Shown: in pieces, positions 8,664-16,783 of the stretch
How the letters are laid out: each line of letters begins with the position of its first letter
How positions within the stretch are numbered: position 1 is the stretch's first letter
NCBI GenBank assembly: GCA_024275935.1
Contig: JAJRYF010000112.1
Coordinates: forward strand, 1 to 49,139
Length of the DNA: 49,139 nt
Direction: 5' to 3'
Source: Gammaproteobacteria bacterium
Lineage (GTDB): Bacteria; Pseudomonadota; Gammaproteobacteria; Xanthomonadales; SZUA-36
Translations under genes and position numbers: made by a program
The notes under the pieces: generated by a model
Databases searched by the model: none
Told to the model about the DNA's origin: nothing
What the model saw: only the letters and a program-made list of their open reading frames with translations

Positions 8664-9125
8664 ATGTCAAAGTTAAACCTGAAAATACCTCCGGCGATAT
8701 TAGTGCTGATTATTGGTTTCTTAATGTGGCTGGTGGCGGTTAACTTCGCTACTATTTCCATTCCTGCAATGTATCGTTATACCGGATTTGCCCTGCTCCT
8801 TGCTGTCGGAGCCCTGATAATTGCTCTCGGCGGTCTGCGATTTAAGTCAGCTAGTACAACTGTTAACCCCCTTGCCCCGGAGTCTTCTTCAGCCTTGGTA
8901 ACATCAGGTATATATAAATACTCACGCAACCCCATGTATATTGGTTTTTTACTGATGCTTATCGGCTGGTGTGTATTCTTGTCCAGCGTGTTTGCGCTTG
9001 CACTCTGTGCAGTATATGTTGGCTATATGAATCGTTTCCAAATTGAACCAGAAGAACAAGCCCTGGAAACTATTTTTGGAGCTGAGTATGTAAACTATAA
9101 AGCTCAGGTTCGCAGGTGGCTTTGA
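8664..9125 (+). CDS. Isoprenylcysteine carboxyl methyltransferase-family membrane protein
   Basis: A 153-aa integral membrane protein with four hydrophobic segments and the C-terminal methyltransferase pattern of the ICMT/PEMT superfamily: LVTSGIYKYSRNPMYIGFLLMLIG, then EPEEQALETIFGAEYVNYKAQVRRWL, where the arginine-asparagine-proline and glutamate-glutamate motifs bind SAM. Bacterial members methylate unknown lipids or small molecules. The ATG at 8664 was chosen over a TTG abutting the MOSC stop because the protein then begins just before the first hydrophobic segment. Confidence 0.82.
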   Translation: MSKLNLKIPPAILVLIIGFLMWLVAVNFATISIPAMYRYTGFALLLAVGALIIALGGLRFKSASTTVNPLAPESSSALVTSGIYKYSRNPMYIGFLLMLIGWCVFLSSVFALALCAVYVGYMNRFQIEPEEQALETIFGAEYVNYKAQVRRWL

Positions 9126-9334
9126 ATTTAATACAGCCAATGGAGCCTGTGGTTGTTGTTATCAAAACAACTTCTGAATATCTGCAACTAACACCCAAAT
9201 AACCTTCCTCAACATGTAAGCCTGCCTGCAAAGCCGGGCAAATGTATTGCTATTGCCACATAAAGTCAGGGCCTATTGCAAACCCCAACCGATCTAAATA
9301 TAATTGCAAACCGCTTAAAAAGGAATGTCGAAAA

Positions 9335-10033
9335 ATGAACAAAGCACTAGCTCGTTGGCTAATTTTGTTGAGTATTTTATTTAGCCCTTATGGTTATAGC
9401 CAGATCAATGAGGATTCTACCGGTGCCTGGTACATGTACTTTTGGAACACGGGTTTGGGGGAAAGCTCTTTTGGCTTTCAGGGCGATATTCAATACAGAA
9501 ACTGGGATACAATCGGAGACCTTGAGCAACTTCTTGTCAGAGGTGGTTTAACTTACAGCCCTAAAAATTACAATGTAAAATTCACCCTGGGTTTTGCTAA
9601 CATTACTTCAGGCGCTTATGGCGGTAGCAGTCGCACGACCAGTGAAAATCGCATATACCAAGAGGCTTTGTTGCCACACAAAATCGGTGAAAGGGTTTAT
9701 TTAACCCATAGATTCCGGTACGAGCAGCGCTATCTGGATAATCAGGATTTTAGGACGCGGTGGCGATACAATCTGTTTTTGACCATACCATTGAATCAAA
9801 CTACCTTAGAAAAAGGCGCAATTTATTTTTCGGCCTATAACGAAATATTTATCAATGGTGAGCGCGACATTGGCAATGGCAACAGAGTTGAAACTTTTGA
9901 TAGGAACAGGACTTATGCTGCTCTTGGCTACAACTTTGCCGATAATATAAGAATGCAGTTCGGCTATATGTATCAGAAAACAAACAACTGGAGCAAAGGT
10001 CAATTTCAGCTAAGCCTGCATCATAAATTCTAG
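9335..10033 (+). CDS. DUF2490 outer-membrane beta-barrel protein
   Basis: A 232-aa exported protein with signal peptide (residues 1-22, cleavage near GYS-QI) and the alternating aromatic strands of a small outer-membrane barrel: GAWYMYFWNTGL, FGFQGDIQYRNWD, YLTHRFRYEQRYL, FRTRWRYNLFLTIPL, IYFSAYNEIFIN, and a terminal strand ending HHKF with C-terminal phenylalanine. This is the DUF2490 family, function unknown. The ATG at 9335 is preceded by AGGA at 9321-9324; the in-frame upstream extension to 9242 has no signal character. Confidence 0.82.
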   Translation: MNKALARWLILLSILFSPYGYSQINEDSTGAWYMYFWNTGLGESSFGFQGDIQYRNWDTIGDLEQLLVRGGLTYSPKNYNVKFTLGFANITSGAYGGSSRTTSENRIYQEALLPHKIGERVYLTHRFRYEQRYLDNQDFRTRWRYNLFLTIPLNQTTLEKGAIYFSAYNEIFINGERDIGNGNRVETFDRNRTYAALGYNFADNIRMQFGYMYQKTNNWSKGQFQLSLHHKF

Positions 10034-10080
10034 CATTCCATAGCAATGAACCATTCAACTTGAAATTATTCTTCGTGCAT

Positions 10081-10121
10081 AAAAAAAGCTGGCCAGATAC
10101 AATTACTCGTATCTGGCCAGC
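10081..10121 (-). terminator. Intrinsic terminator of the cold-shock gene
   Basis: A perfect 13-bp stem (10088-10100 with 10109-10121) and an 8-nt loop, followed on the minus strand by seven U residues (A run at 10081-10087). It lies 35 bp past the cold-shock stop codon. A weaker A/T-rich inverted repeat (TTACTTAA, 10126-10133, with TTAAGTAA, 10145-10152) sits between. Confidence 0.9.
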
Positions 10122-10155
10122 CGACTTACTTAATTACTACTTAGTTAAGTAATAA

Positions 10156-10356
10156 TTACAGAGGTTTTACGTTTACTGCTTGAGGACCTTTCTGGCCATC
10201 TTCAACATCAAACTCAACTTCCTGTCCGTCGGTCAGGGTTTTAAAACCACCGCCTTCGATTGCACGGAAATGTACAAATACATCGGTTCCATCTTCACGT
10301 TCAATAAAACCAAAACCTTTCTTTTCATCAAACCATTTAACGCGGCCATTAGCCAT
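10156..10356 (-). CDS. Cold-shock protein, CspA family
   Basis: A 66-aa single cold-shock domain protein that binds single-stranded RNA and DNA. Both RNP motifs are present: KGFGFIE (RNP1, residues 13-19) and VFVHF (RNP2, residues 26-30). The start at 10356 is fixed by the family N-terminus [10 protein letters not shown] and by GGAGA upstream. It is monocistronic, with a strong terminator downstream and a leader of about 158 nt upstream, consistent with post-transcriptional cold control. CspA, CspE and CspD-type paralogues cannot be told apart from sequence alone. Confidence 0.96.
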   Translation of the reverse strand: MANGRVKWFDEKKGFGFIEREDGTDVFVHFRAIEGGGFKTLTDGQEVEFDVEDGQKGPQAVNVKPL

Positions 10357-10526
10357 GAGTATTCTCCAAATATAACTAAAAAATCGTCGACAATAAGTGT
10401 CGACACACATAAGTGCTGAAAGATGCAGGGGTACTTACGATAAGACAAGATGAAATAGCAAGATGAAAATCAAAATTGTACATACATAAATATCGGCTGT
10501 AGATCATTACCAGCGCGCAGATTATA
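10357..10526 (-). promoter_or_regulatory. Promoter and long 5' leader of the cold-shock gene
   Basis: On the minus strand a consensus -10, TATAAT (10526 to 10521), places transcription start near 10514, giving a leader of about 158 nt before the ATG. Escherichia coli cspA has a leader of similar length acting as a thermosensor, so a folded leader is plausible. The -35 is weak. The rest of the 10357-10719 gap holds the divergent promoter of the next gene and an AATATA/TATATT inverted repeat at 10602-10618. Confidence 0.55.
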
Positions 10527-10667
10527 CCCCATTTCACTAGCAATGCAGTAATAAAATCATAAAAAACATACATAAAACCTTTGTTTCTAAGGTGTTTCAT
10601 CAATATATCGGCTATATTCAGTTAAATTCGCTCAATAACTACACCCTTTGCCGACCCAAATGTTTAG

Positions 10668-10673
10668 TATAAT
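10668..10673 (+). promoter_or_regulatory. -10 element for the DUF4399/OsmC pair
   Basis: TATAAT at 10668-10673 on the plus strand, 46 bp before the DUF4399 start. No good -35 is seen at 17 bp. The in-frame extension of the ORF to 10648 would overlap this element and is rejected as a start. Confidence 0.45.
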
Positions 10674-10719
10674 TTCATTGGAACATACATATTTTCTGCC
10701 TATATTTTTGGAGTTACAA

Positions 10720-11157
10720 ATGAAAAGCCTTTGGACCTATTCAGTTTTAACCTGCAGCTTATTGCTATTTAGCCTGGCTCTGGAGGCTCATGAGGCCCCT
10801 GCCAAGGTTTATATAATTAGCCCGGTTAATGGCGAAACTGTTGAAAGCCCGGTATTGGTTCGCTTTGGACTTCAGGGTATAGGAGTAGCTCCGGCAGGAG
10901 TCGAGCGCCAAGGCACGGGCCACCATCACTTATTAGTAAATTTTAAAACCCTGCCAGAAGCTGGCCAACCACTTGGTAAGGATGTAAAACATTTTGGTGG
11001 TGGGCAAACTGAAGTCCTGCTTGAATTACCCCCGGGCAAACATAGCTTGCAGTTAATTATGGGCGACCACCTGCATGTTCCGCTTGAACCAAGCCTGGTT
11101 TCCGAAAAAATTATTATTGAAGTTAAGGATGGTTCAAATGCAGTCCCTGCCCCATAA
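10720..11157 (+). CDS. DUF4399 periplasmic protein
   Basis: A 145-aa exported protein: signal peptide (residues 1-25, cleavage near ALEA-HE) and a DUF4399 domain with KVYIISPVNGETVESPVLVRFGLQG, the histidine cluster GTGHHHLLVN, HFGGGQTEVLLELPPGKHSLQLIMGDHLHVP. The domain has an Ig-like look and the HHH/HLH clusters could bind metal, but no function is proven. The ATG at 10720 follows GGAG at 10710-10713. It overlaps the downstream OsmC-like gene by 20 bp. Confidence 0.8.
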   Translation: MKSLWTYSVLTCSLLLFSLALEAHEAPAKVYIISPVNGETVESPVLVRFGLQGIGVAPAGVERQGTGHHHLLVNFKTLPEAGQPLGKDVKHFGGGQTEVLLELPPGKHSLQLIMGDHLHVPLEPSLVSEKIIIEVKDGSNAVPAP

Positions 11158-11572
11158 ATATCAAGTAAGCGCTAAATCCGCTCACAACCAGACAGTTATG
11201 CTGTCTGCTTCTGGATTACAACAACTGGAAACTGATGCACCAGCAGAGTTTGGAGGGCCAGGTGATCTATGGTCACCAGAAACCATGCTCGCTGGGGCTA
11301 TTGCGAATTGCTATATTCTATCTTTTCGTGCCCTGGCAGAGCATACTGATTTTAACTGGACCAATATTGACTGCGAAGTTGAGGCGGTACTTGATCGAGT
11401 AGAGCGAGTAAGTCTATTTACGCAAATCAACATCAACATCAAACTACTCATACCAGATACAGAAGATCAGCAGCAAGCAGATAAATTGCTGGATAAAGCC
11501 AAGCGAATATGCCTAATCACAAACTCTATGACGGCTGAGGTTGAGCTACAGAAAGAGGTCCTCAGCGGCTAA
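11138..11572 (+). CDS. OsmC family protein
   Basis: A 144-aa OsmC/Ohr superfamily protein, likely a thiol-dependent hydroperoxide reductase. It carries the fold's landmarks: GGPGDLWSPETMLAGAIANCYILSFRALA, with the first reactive cysteine on the long helix, and a second cysteine in AKRICLITNSM. The start at 11138 (AAGGATGG upstream) lies inside the end of the DUF4399 gene, so the two are coupled. Which substrate is reduced cannot be told. Confidence 0.85.
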   Translation: MQSLPHKYQVSAKSAHNQTVMLSASGLQQLETDAPAEFGGPGDLWSPETMLAGAIANCYILSFRALAEHTDFNWTNIDCEVEAVLDRVERVSLFTQININIKLLIPDTEDQQQADKLLDKAKRICLITNSMTAEVELQKEVLSG

Positions 11573-11582
11573 CGCCTGTTGC

Positions 11583-11647
11583 CCAGCGGGCGCTTTGGAT
11601 TCACCCGCTGGTGCGTTACGCCTACGGCTAACTCACCCTACAAGAGA
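11583..11647. repeat. Dispersed intergenic repeat, copy 1
   Basis: A GC-rich block directly after the OsmC-like gene. It contains an 8-bp inverted repeat (CCAGCGGG 11583-11590 and CCCGCTGG 11604-11611), then GCTGGTGCGTTACGCC and GGCTAAC-CACCCT-CAAGAGA. The same words, in the same order and orientation, occur after zapE (copy 2). It is similar in type to the short palindromic repeats common in proteobacterial intergenic DNA. Confidence 0.7.
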
Positions 11648-11707
11648 ACTAAATATTCTGCTTAGGTAGAGCGCGCCAAGCTTTGCGGCTATAAGCCCGC
11701 CCTGCGC

Positions 11708-12349
11708 CTATAAGTGCTCAAGCGCGGCAACCAGTATCACGGTTAATACAAACCCGCTTACTATGACCCCGCGTACCGAAGCAATTGGTCCTTGCTTGCC
11801 CCATATTGCGTTGAGCTGAAGCACAGCAACTACTGCCAGAGCTACCCACATACCCGTTGAGAGTAATGTTTTCGTATACCCGGCAAAGTGTGGCCCTGCA
11901 AGCATGAAAAATACCATCGGCACTGAAAACAAGGTATTGGTACGCGAGGCCAACAGTGCTTTAGCACCAGCTGCTGCGCCATCACCTGCGACCATACCGA
12001 GAGCGATTTTTTGCTTAGGCCAGATAATTAACCAGACATTTAGAAACATCAAAGTACCTAGGGCGACACCAACTATAATGTACTCATTGACCTGACCGTT
12101 GCCATGCACTCCACCCCACAGCACTAGGCCGGTAATGAAAGTAAACATGGCGGCCCAACGGAACCACCACAAGGCTTTCGGCGCTAACTTGGCTTTTGCA
12201 TCGCTCAGTGCTTCCGGAGATGCCGATTTGAAATACCCGCCCTGGATGAAATTGAAGTAATACAGCAGGCCTATCCAGGCAATGCCGAATAATAAATGCC
12301 CCCAACGAGCCAGCATATTGACGATTTCTAAGTTGCTTAAGTGTTCCAT
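11708..12349 (-). CDS. PuuD-like membrane protein (urate hydroxylase PuuD family, membrane domain)
   Basis: A 213-aa integral membrane protein with about six membrane segments, resembling the N-terminal membrane domain of urate hydroxylase PuuD: RWGHLLFGIAWIGLLYYFNFIQGGYF at the start, ALWWFRWAAMFTFITGLVLW, MFLNVWLIIWPKQK, and SRTNTLFSVPMVFFMLAGPHF. The cytochrome c domain that completes real PuuD is absent. Many marine gammaproteobacteria carry this short form without purine genes next to it, so a urate role is uncertain; the conserved histidines and tryptophans suggest a haem or metal site. Confidence 0.75.
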   Translation of the reverse strand: MEHLSNLEIVNMLARWGHLLFGIAWIGLLYYFNFIQGGYFKSASPEALSDAKAKLAPKALWWFRWAAMFTFITGLVLWGGVHGNGQVNEYIIVGVALGTLMFLNVWLIIWPKQKIALGMVAGDGAAAGAKALLASRTNTLFSVPMVFFMLAGPHFAGYTKTLLSTGMWVALAVVAVLQLNAIWGKQGPIASVRGVIVSGFVLTVILVAALEHL

Positions 12350-12443
12350 TTTAAGACCCTACCTATTTGTTAATATAATTATTACCAGCCATAGTGATGA
12401 TCAGACTGGGCGTTCATCACCCCTGAGCCTAATTGAATCAGGA

Positions 12444-12463
12444 GGGAGTTTCAAGAAACTTCC
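12444..12463. repeat. Inverted repeat between small membrane protein and PuuD-like gene
   Basis: GGGAGTTTC-AA-GAAACTTCC is an almost perfect hairpin (8 of 9 pairs). GAAACTTCC recurs in direct orientation about 25 bp further on. No U-run follows on either strand, so it is not a typical terminator. Confidence 0.4.
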
Positions 12464-12469
12464 AGTTAT

Positions 12470-12955
12470 TTACGGGTTTGTAGAAACTTCCCGTGCTGGT
12501 TTTGCCAGATTCGGCCAGGCTTGCGCAGTGCCAGCGGCATAACACAAACCTATCAATAGGCAGATAAAAGAGCTAATAATCATAAAGGTAAGACTCTGTC
12601 GCAACTCATTCAGATGCGGGCCATCAGCAAGCATAACTACTGGAACCCCAAGCAAGCCTCGAAGTAGGAGCACTGCTGCAATTATAACCAGAGCCAAACG
12701 CAGCAATGGCAGACGACGGATCAAGCCCGCTGCTGAGAACGCGTACATAGCCCAAACAAATAAAACTGACGCGATTCCCATAGTAACCATAGCCGGGTAT
12801 AGTGAGCCAGACTCGGCTAAACGCGCCATGCCCTCACCCGCGCCAAAGGCACGATACCAATCCGGGCCGCCAACAATTACTAAAAGATGAGCCAGCGCAG
12901 CAGCTACGCTCAATGCGCCACCAAGCAATAAGAGTTTATTATGTGCTCTATCCAC
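12470..12955 (-). CDS. Small four-helix membrane protein, unknown function
   Basis: A 161-aa protein I do not recognise. Four hydrophobic segments are visible: residues 7-27 (LLLLGGALSVAAALAHLLVIV), about 52-75, about 82-105, and about 122-145 (MIISSFICLLIGLCYAAG). It begins six bases after the desaturase stop on the minus strand and probably shares its transcript, so a membrane-lipid-related role is possible but unproven. Confidence 0.6.
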   Translation of the reverse strand: MDRAHNKLLLLGGALSVAAALAHLLVIVGGPDWYRAFGAGEGMARLAESGSLYPAMVTMGIASVLFVWAMYAFSAAGLIRRLPLLRLALVIIAAVLLLRGLLGVPVVMLADGPHLNELRQSLTFMIISSFICLLIGLCYAAGTAQAWPNLAKPAREVSTNP

Positions 12956-12961
12956 CAGCCT

Positions 12962-14113
12962 TTACTTCAATAGACCAACGCTGATCAAAGCAAGGCGGCG
13001 GCGCTGCATTTTAAGCCGGTATTCCAACTCTTTTACCCGCGTGTGAAAAGCAGTTTTTTGCCACCTGCCACGCAGCTTTTCACCAACTTCATTGGCCCTG
13101 CCTGCCTGTAGTTCTTGCCACTCAGAAATGGTTTTCTTAAATTGTTGGTACTCCTGCTCGACTATAGCCTTCCACCCCTGACCGAGCTGGGTTTCCTGCA
13201 CCTTAAGCTGGGCTCGCTTGAACTCCATCGCCAGCCGGGCCCGCAAGATACGAAATCGTGGTACTCGGCGTAAATCCGAAACCAGGCCCACATAGCTACA
13301 CAGATTTATAAACCACTTGGTTAAATCAAACTGCCACCAGCGAATCCCGTTTCTGTAGTCATTCTGAAAAATATGATGGAAGTTATGATAGCCCTCGCCC
13401 CAGGTTAATAAGGCTACAACCCAGTTATCGCGGGCACTATTATCTTCAGTGTATGTTTGCTTGCCCCAGGCATGCGCCAGCGAGTTAATACAAAAAGTCA
13501 TGTGGTGGCTGATAAACAAGCGGAATACACCTGCCAACAGTATCACTCCCCAGAGATCCCCCAGCAGCAGCCCTAATATTATGGGTAAGCCGATGTTCAT
13601 AAATGCAGTTAATGGCCAATACCAACGAGCCTGCCAAGCCACCACCGGATCCCGCTTTAGATCCGGGATATTACTAAAATCCAGATCTCCTGATGGATAA
13701 TCTCGCAGCATCCAACCTAAATGTGAAAACCAGAAGCCACGCCCGGCTGAGTACGGGTCCTTATCATTATCATCTACAAACTTATGATGGTTTCTATGCC
13801 TGGAAACCCAAGTCATAATATCGTTCTGCAACGCTTGTGCGCCCCAAATAGCTAGAAACCAACGCAATAGTGGATGGGCCTTAAAGCTGCGGTGCGACCA
13901 TAAACGGTGGTAGCCGGTGGTTATAGATATTCCGTTTAGTAACCAAAACAGGCCGAATAATACCCAGGCCCCTTTTGAGTAGCCGTACTGTATTCCATAC
14001 CAAGGCACCACAAATAACGAAATCAGAGCCGTCCCGGCAAACATAAAAGCTATAGACCTGCACAGCGGTAGTTTTCTGGTTTCTGCTGGCGTTGTAACTG
14101 TAGATTTGGGCAT
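12962..14113 (-). CDS. Acyl-CoA/acyl-lipid delta-9 fatty acid desaturase
   Basis: A 383-aa membrane di-iron desaturase that introduces a cis double bond into saturated acyl chains, an oxygen-requiring step in membrane fluidity. The three histidine boxes are present: HRLWSH (69-74), HRNHH (106-110) and HNFHH (243-247), together with four membrane segments. After about residue 285 comes a long charged helix (RILRARLAMEFKRAQLKVQE onward, residues 289-380) rich in Arg, Lys, Glu and Gln. It is likely coiled-coil and is an extension beyond the catalytic core. Confidence 0.93.
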   Translation of the reverse strand: MPKSTVTTPAETRKLPLCRSIAFMFAGTALISLFVVPWYGIQYGYSKGAWVLFGLFWLLNGISITTGYHRLWSHRSFKAHPLLRWFLAIWGAQALQNDIMTWVSRHRNHHKFVDDNDKDPYSAGRGFWFSHLGWMLRDYPSGDLDFSNIPDLKRDPVVAWQARWYWPLTAFMNIGLPIILGLLLGDLWGVILLAGVFRLFISHHMTFCINSLAHAWGKQTYTEDNSARDNWVVALLTWGEGYHNFHHIFQNDYRNGIRWWQFDLTKWFINLCSYVGLVSDLRRVPRFRILRARLAMEFKRAQLKVQETQLGQGWKAIVEQEYQQFKKTISEWQELQAGRANEVGEKLRGRWQKTAFHTRVKELEYRLKMQRRRLALISVGLLK

Positions 14114-14172
14114 TAGCTATCCTGAATGGCGATAGTCACAGATGGGGTTAGTTCCGGTGTCTACCTGATAAA

Positions 14173-14249
14173 TGGCGCGCCCGAGAGGATTCGAACCTCT
14201 GACCCCTGCCTTCGGAGGGCAGTACTCTATCCAGCTGAGCTACAGGCGC
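14173..14249 (-). tRNA. tRNA-Arg (anticodon CCG)
   Basis: A full cloverleaf on the minus strand, 77 nt with the CCA end encoded. The acceptor stem is GCGCCTG paired with CGGGCGC (one U-G), the D-arm GCTCAGCTGGATAGAG, the anticodon arm CTGCC-CTCCGAA-GGCAG with anticodon CCG, the T-arm with GGTTCGAATCC, and discriminator G. It is very like known gammaproteobacterial tRNA-Arg(CCG). Confidence 0.97.
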
Positions 14250-14427
14250 TTTGTCTGTATTGTACTTAAATCAGCACTTCCCCGCTGAAAGGGGATGCGA
14301 ATTGTAGGCGAATATACTACTTTTTTCCAGTTTATAGGTCTTTTATAGCTCTTTTCTCACCCTATAGTTTTATCCCACAGCCCCGCTCGGATATACTATG
14401 CAGGAAAATATCGTATTTAAATAAACG

Positions 14428-14445
14428 CCGCTGGCTAACCAGCGG
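14428..14445 (+). promoter_or_regulatory. Hairpin in the leader of the cytochrome c5 gene
   Basis: A perfect 7-bp stem CCGCTGG-CTAA-CCAGCGG, 35 bp upstream of the GTG start. A -10-like TATACT at 14392-14397 would put it in the mRNA leader. No U-run follows. It may stabilise the mRNA. Confidence 0.4.
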
Positions 14446-14480
14446 AGAATAATAAACCACCAAATCAACTGAGGTGAGCC

Positions 14481-14969
14481 GTGAGTCAAGAAGACGATAA
14501 AGTTTTTTTACGCAATTTTTCCATGATTATCATAATGTTAGTAGTATTTACTATCGCTATGGCTTTAGTGGGCAATCACTTTAATAATGTTTTAGCGCCG
14601 GCTGAAAATCCTTCGCGCCAGGCCAACCTGGAAAAACGCATCCAGTCTCCTGCCAGCGTTAATACCGGGGCCCAACCACAAGCACCAGCTCAGGTTGCGG
14701 CTACCCCTGCAGCGGATGCTGCCCCTGAGGCCGATATTGATGGTGCCAAGGTCTATCAAAATGCATGTATGGCCTGCCATGCTAGCGGCGCTGCCGGAGC
14801 ACCGAAACTGGACGCTGCCAGCTGGACCGAGCGTTTGCCTAAGGGTGAGGAAGAGCTAGTAAATAATGCCATCAACGGCATTGGTGCGATGCCGCCGAAA
14901 GGCGGGCAGATGCAGCTTTCCGATGCTGAAATTCTGGCTGCTGTTCAATATATGCTTGCACAGTTGTAA
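14481..14969 (+). CDS. Cytochrome c5 family protein, membrane-anchored
   Basis: A 162-aa c-type cytochrome. An N-terminal hydrophobic segment (residues 14-33) anchors it in the inner membrane. A Pro/Ala-rich flexible linker (about 40-85) follows, then a single-haem domain with CMACH as haem-binding motif (residues 95-99), the Met ligand region GAMPPKGGQMQLSDAEI and a final helix ILAAVQYMLAQL. This is the c5 layout: a periplasmic electron carrier to terminal oxidases. Translation starts at GTG 14481 with GAGGTGA as ribosome binding site. Confidence 0.92.
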   Translation: MSQEDDKVFLRNFSMIIIMLVVFTIAMALVGNHFNNVLAPAENPSRQANLEKRIQSPASVNTGAQPQAPAQVAATPAADAAPEADIDGAKVYQNACMACHASGAAGAPKLDAASWTERLPKGEEELVNNAINGIGAMPPKGGQMQLSDAEILAAVQYMLAQL

Positions 14970-14978
14970 TTCGAGCAG

Positions 14979-16742
14979 ATGAAAAACCCTGACATACAAA
15001 CCGGTTGTGGTTCCCTGCAGCCGGTTTTTTTGGCTCTGCTTATCCTCGTGCTGGGGTTCTTGTCTGGCTGTGCCAGCAAAAACCAGCCTGGCCTGACGCT
15101 GGAGTCCTGTGATAAAGAGGTAAGCTCTATCGCCACTATTCAAGGTTCGGGCAAGCTGTCACCACTAACTGGCACTACTCATACTGTACGCGGCGTAGTT
15201 ACCCATATAGCCGCCGATACTGGCTTGTATTTGCAACAACTAATGGCAGATACACGGCCTGAAACCTCTGATGGCATCTATGTCGATTCCGCTGCAATCA
15301 CTAAACTAGCCAAGCCCGGTGATCTGCTGCAAATATCTGGAACCGTGGCAGAGTTGGGCCGTTCAGGCGGCAACACGCTGACCTCGATAGTGCAGGTTTC
15401 CGGCTACCAAATTTGTGCCCGGCAACAGCCGTTGCCTGTGAGTGCGGTGCAGTTACCACTGTCTGCAAGCAAACGAGAAAGCCTGGAAGCCATGCGCCTG
15501 GATATTCTGCAGGAATTAACCGTTACTGATGTCTACCACTTGCAAAAACGCCAACAACTAGGTCTAGTTTCCGGTGGTCAACTGTTTGCCCCAACTGAAA
15601 TTATGGCTCCAGGGCCTGCAACAAGAGAATTAGGACAAAAATACCGTGAGCGTATATTGATTGCCCAGCTTCCACAGGCCACACAGTCTCAGGTAGGTGA
15701 TGTGGTTTATAGTATAAGCGGGGTGTTGACACAATTATTTGGCAGTTACCAAATCTTGAGCGATGTCGGGCTGGAGCTAACCGCCAGACCTACAACACCA
15801 CTACCTGAAAAGGCCGACCGATTACGGCTTATGAGCTTCAATTTATATAACTACTTCAATGGTGACGGCAAGCAGTCTGGATTTCCAACCCCCAGAGGGG
15901 CCGAGACTTATGCTGAATTTATTCAGCAAACCCAACGCCTCACAGCAGCGATTAAAGCAAGCGATGCAGATCTGGTTGCCTTTCAGGAAATGGAAAACGA
16001 TGGCTATGGCGAAACCAGCGCAATAGCTGACTTAACCAGATCTCTGAATCAAGCAATGCCGGGCACGCTGTGGAAATACGCACAGCCGGTTACCGAACGC
16101 AATGGCGCAGGAGAAATAAGTGTTGGCATTCTGTATCGAGGTAAGCGGCTGGAAGCTCTGGGCCCGGCTGTATCCAGCAGCGCGGAAGCGTTCAAAAGGC
16201 TCAGTCGCCAGCCCCTGGCACAGCAATTTCAGGAAAAATTCTCTGGGGTGAAATTCTGGGTTACTACCAACCACTTTAAGTCCAAAGGCGGCTGTCCTGA
16301 TCTAAACACCGACATAAACGCCAACCAGCGTGATGGACAGGCTTGTTGGAACACGGCGCGAGTTGAGGCGGCCGAGGCGCTCTCTGGCTGGTTAAATAAT
16401 TTACGCAATTTTTCTGCCAATTCCAAAGTAGTCATTCTGGGTGACCTAAACAGTTACCGCATGGAAGACCCGATCAGAAAATTAAAATCCAAAGGCTGGG
16501 TAGAGGCAGTTGAGAAATATACTTCAGCACCTCGGTTTAGCTTCATTTACAGGGGCCAGGCTGGCACTCTGGACTATGTGTTTGTCAGCCCGGAACTAGA
16601 GCCCCAAATAGACAGTGCCTTGATTTGGAATATCAACTCAAATGTAGCTCCTGAACCTGCTGCCGCCAACCCTCGCTCCTCAGATCATGACCCTGTTATT
16701 ATTGACCTTGATTTAATGATCGACAGGACTGAGGTATTATAA
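14979..16742 (+). CDS. ExeM/NucH-like endonuclease/exonuclease/phosphatase lipoprotein
   Basis: A 587-aa exported nuclease. The N-terminus is a lipoprotein signal (hydrophobic residues 12-26, lipobox FLSGC). Residues 45-270 form OB-like regions (VRGVVTHIAADTGLYLQQ, then VYSISGVLTQLFGSYQIL). Residues 285-580 form an EEP domain: LMSFNLYNYFN, VAFQEMENDGYG with the metal glutamate, TTNHFKSKG, VVILGDLNSYRMEDP, LDYVFVSPEL, and the terminal SSDHDPVIIDL catalytic histidine. Members degrade extracellular DNA for nutrients or biofilm turnover. It begins nine bases after cytochrome c5. Confidence 0.9.
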   Translation: MKNPDIQTGCGSLQPVFLALLILVLGFLSGCASKNQPGLTLESCDKEVSSIATIQGSGKLSPLTGTTHTVRGVVTHIAADTGLYLQQLMADTRPETSDGIYVDSAAITKLAKPGDLLQISGTVAELGRSGGNTLTSIVQVSGYQICARQQPLPVSAVQLPLSASKRESLEAMRLDILQELTVTDVYHLQKRQQLGLVSGGQLFAPTEIMAPGPATRELGQKYRERILIAQLPQATQSQVGDVVYSISGVLTQLFGSYQILSDVGLELTARPTTPLPEKADRLRLMSFNLYNYFNGDGKQSGFPTPRGAETYAEFIQQTQRLTAAIKASDADLVAFQEMENDGYGETSAIADLTRSLNQAMPGTLWKYAQPVTERNGAGEISVGILYRGKRLEALGPAVSSSAEAFKRLSRQPLAQQFQEKFSGVKFWVTTNHFKSKGGCPDLNTDINANQRDGQACWNTARVEAAEALSGWLNNLRNFSANSKVVILGDLNSYRMEDPIRKLKSKGWVEAVEKYTSAPRFSFIYRGQAGTLDYVFVSPELEPQIDSALIWNINSNVAPEPAAANPRSSDHDPVIIDLDLMIDRTEVL

Positions 16743-16783
16743 GGTCTCAGAAAACCCAACTTATTACCTTCTGATATATATTT

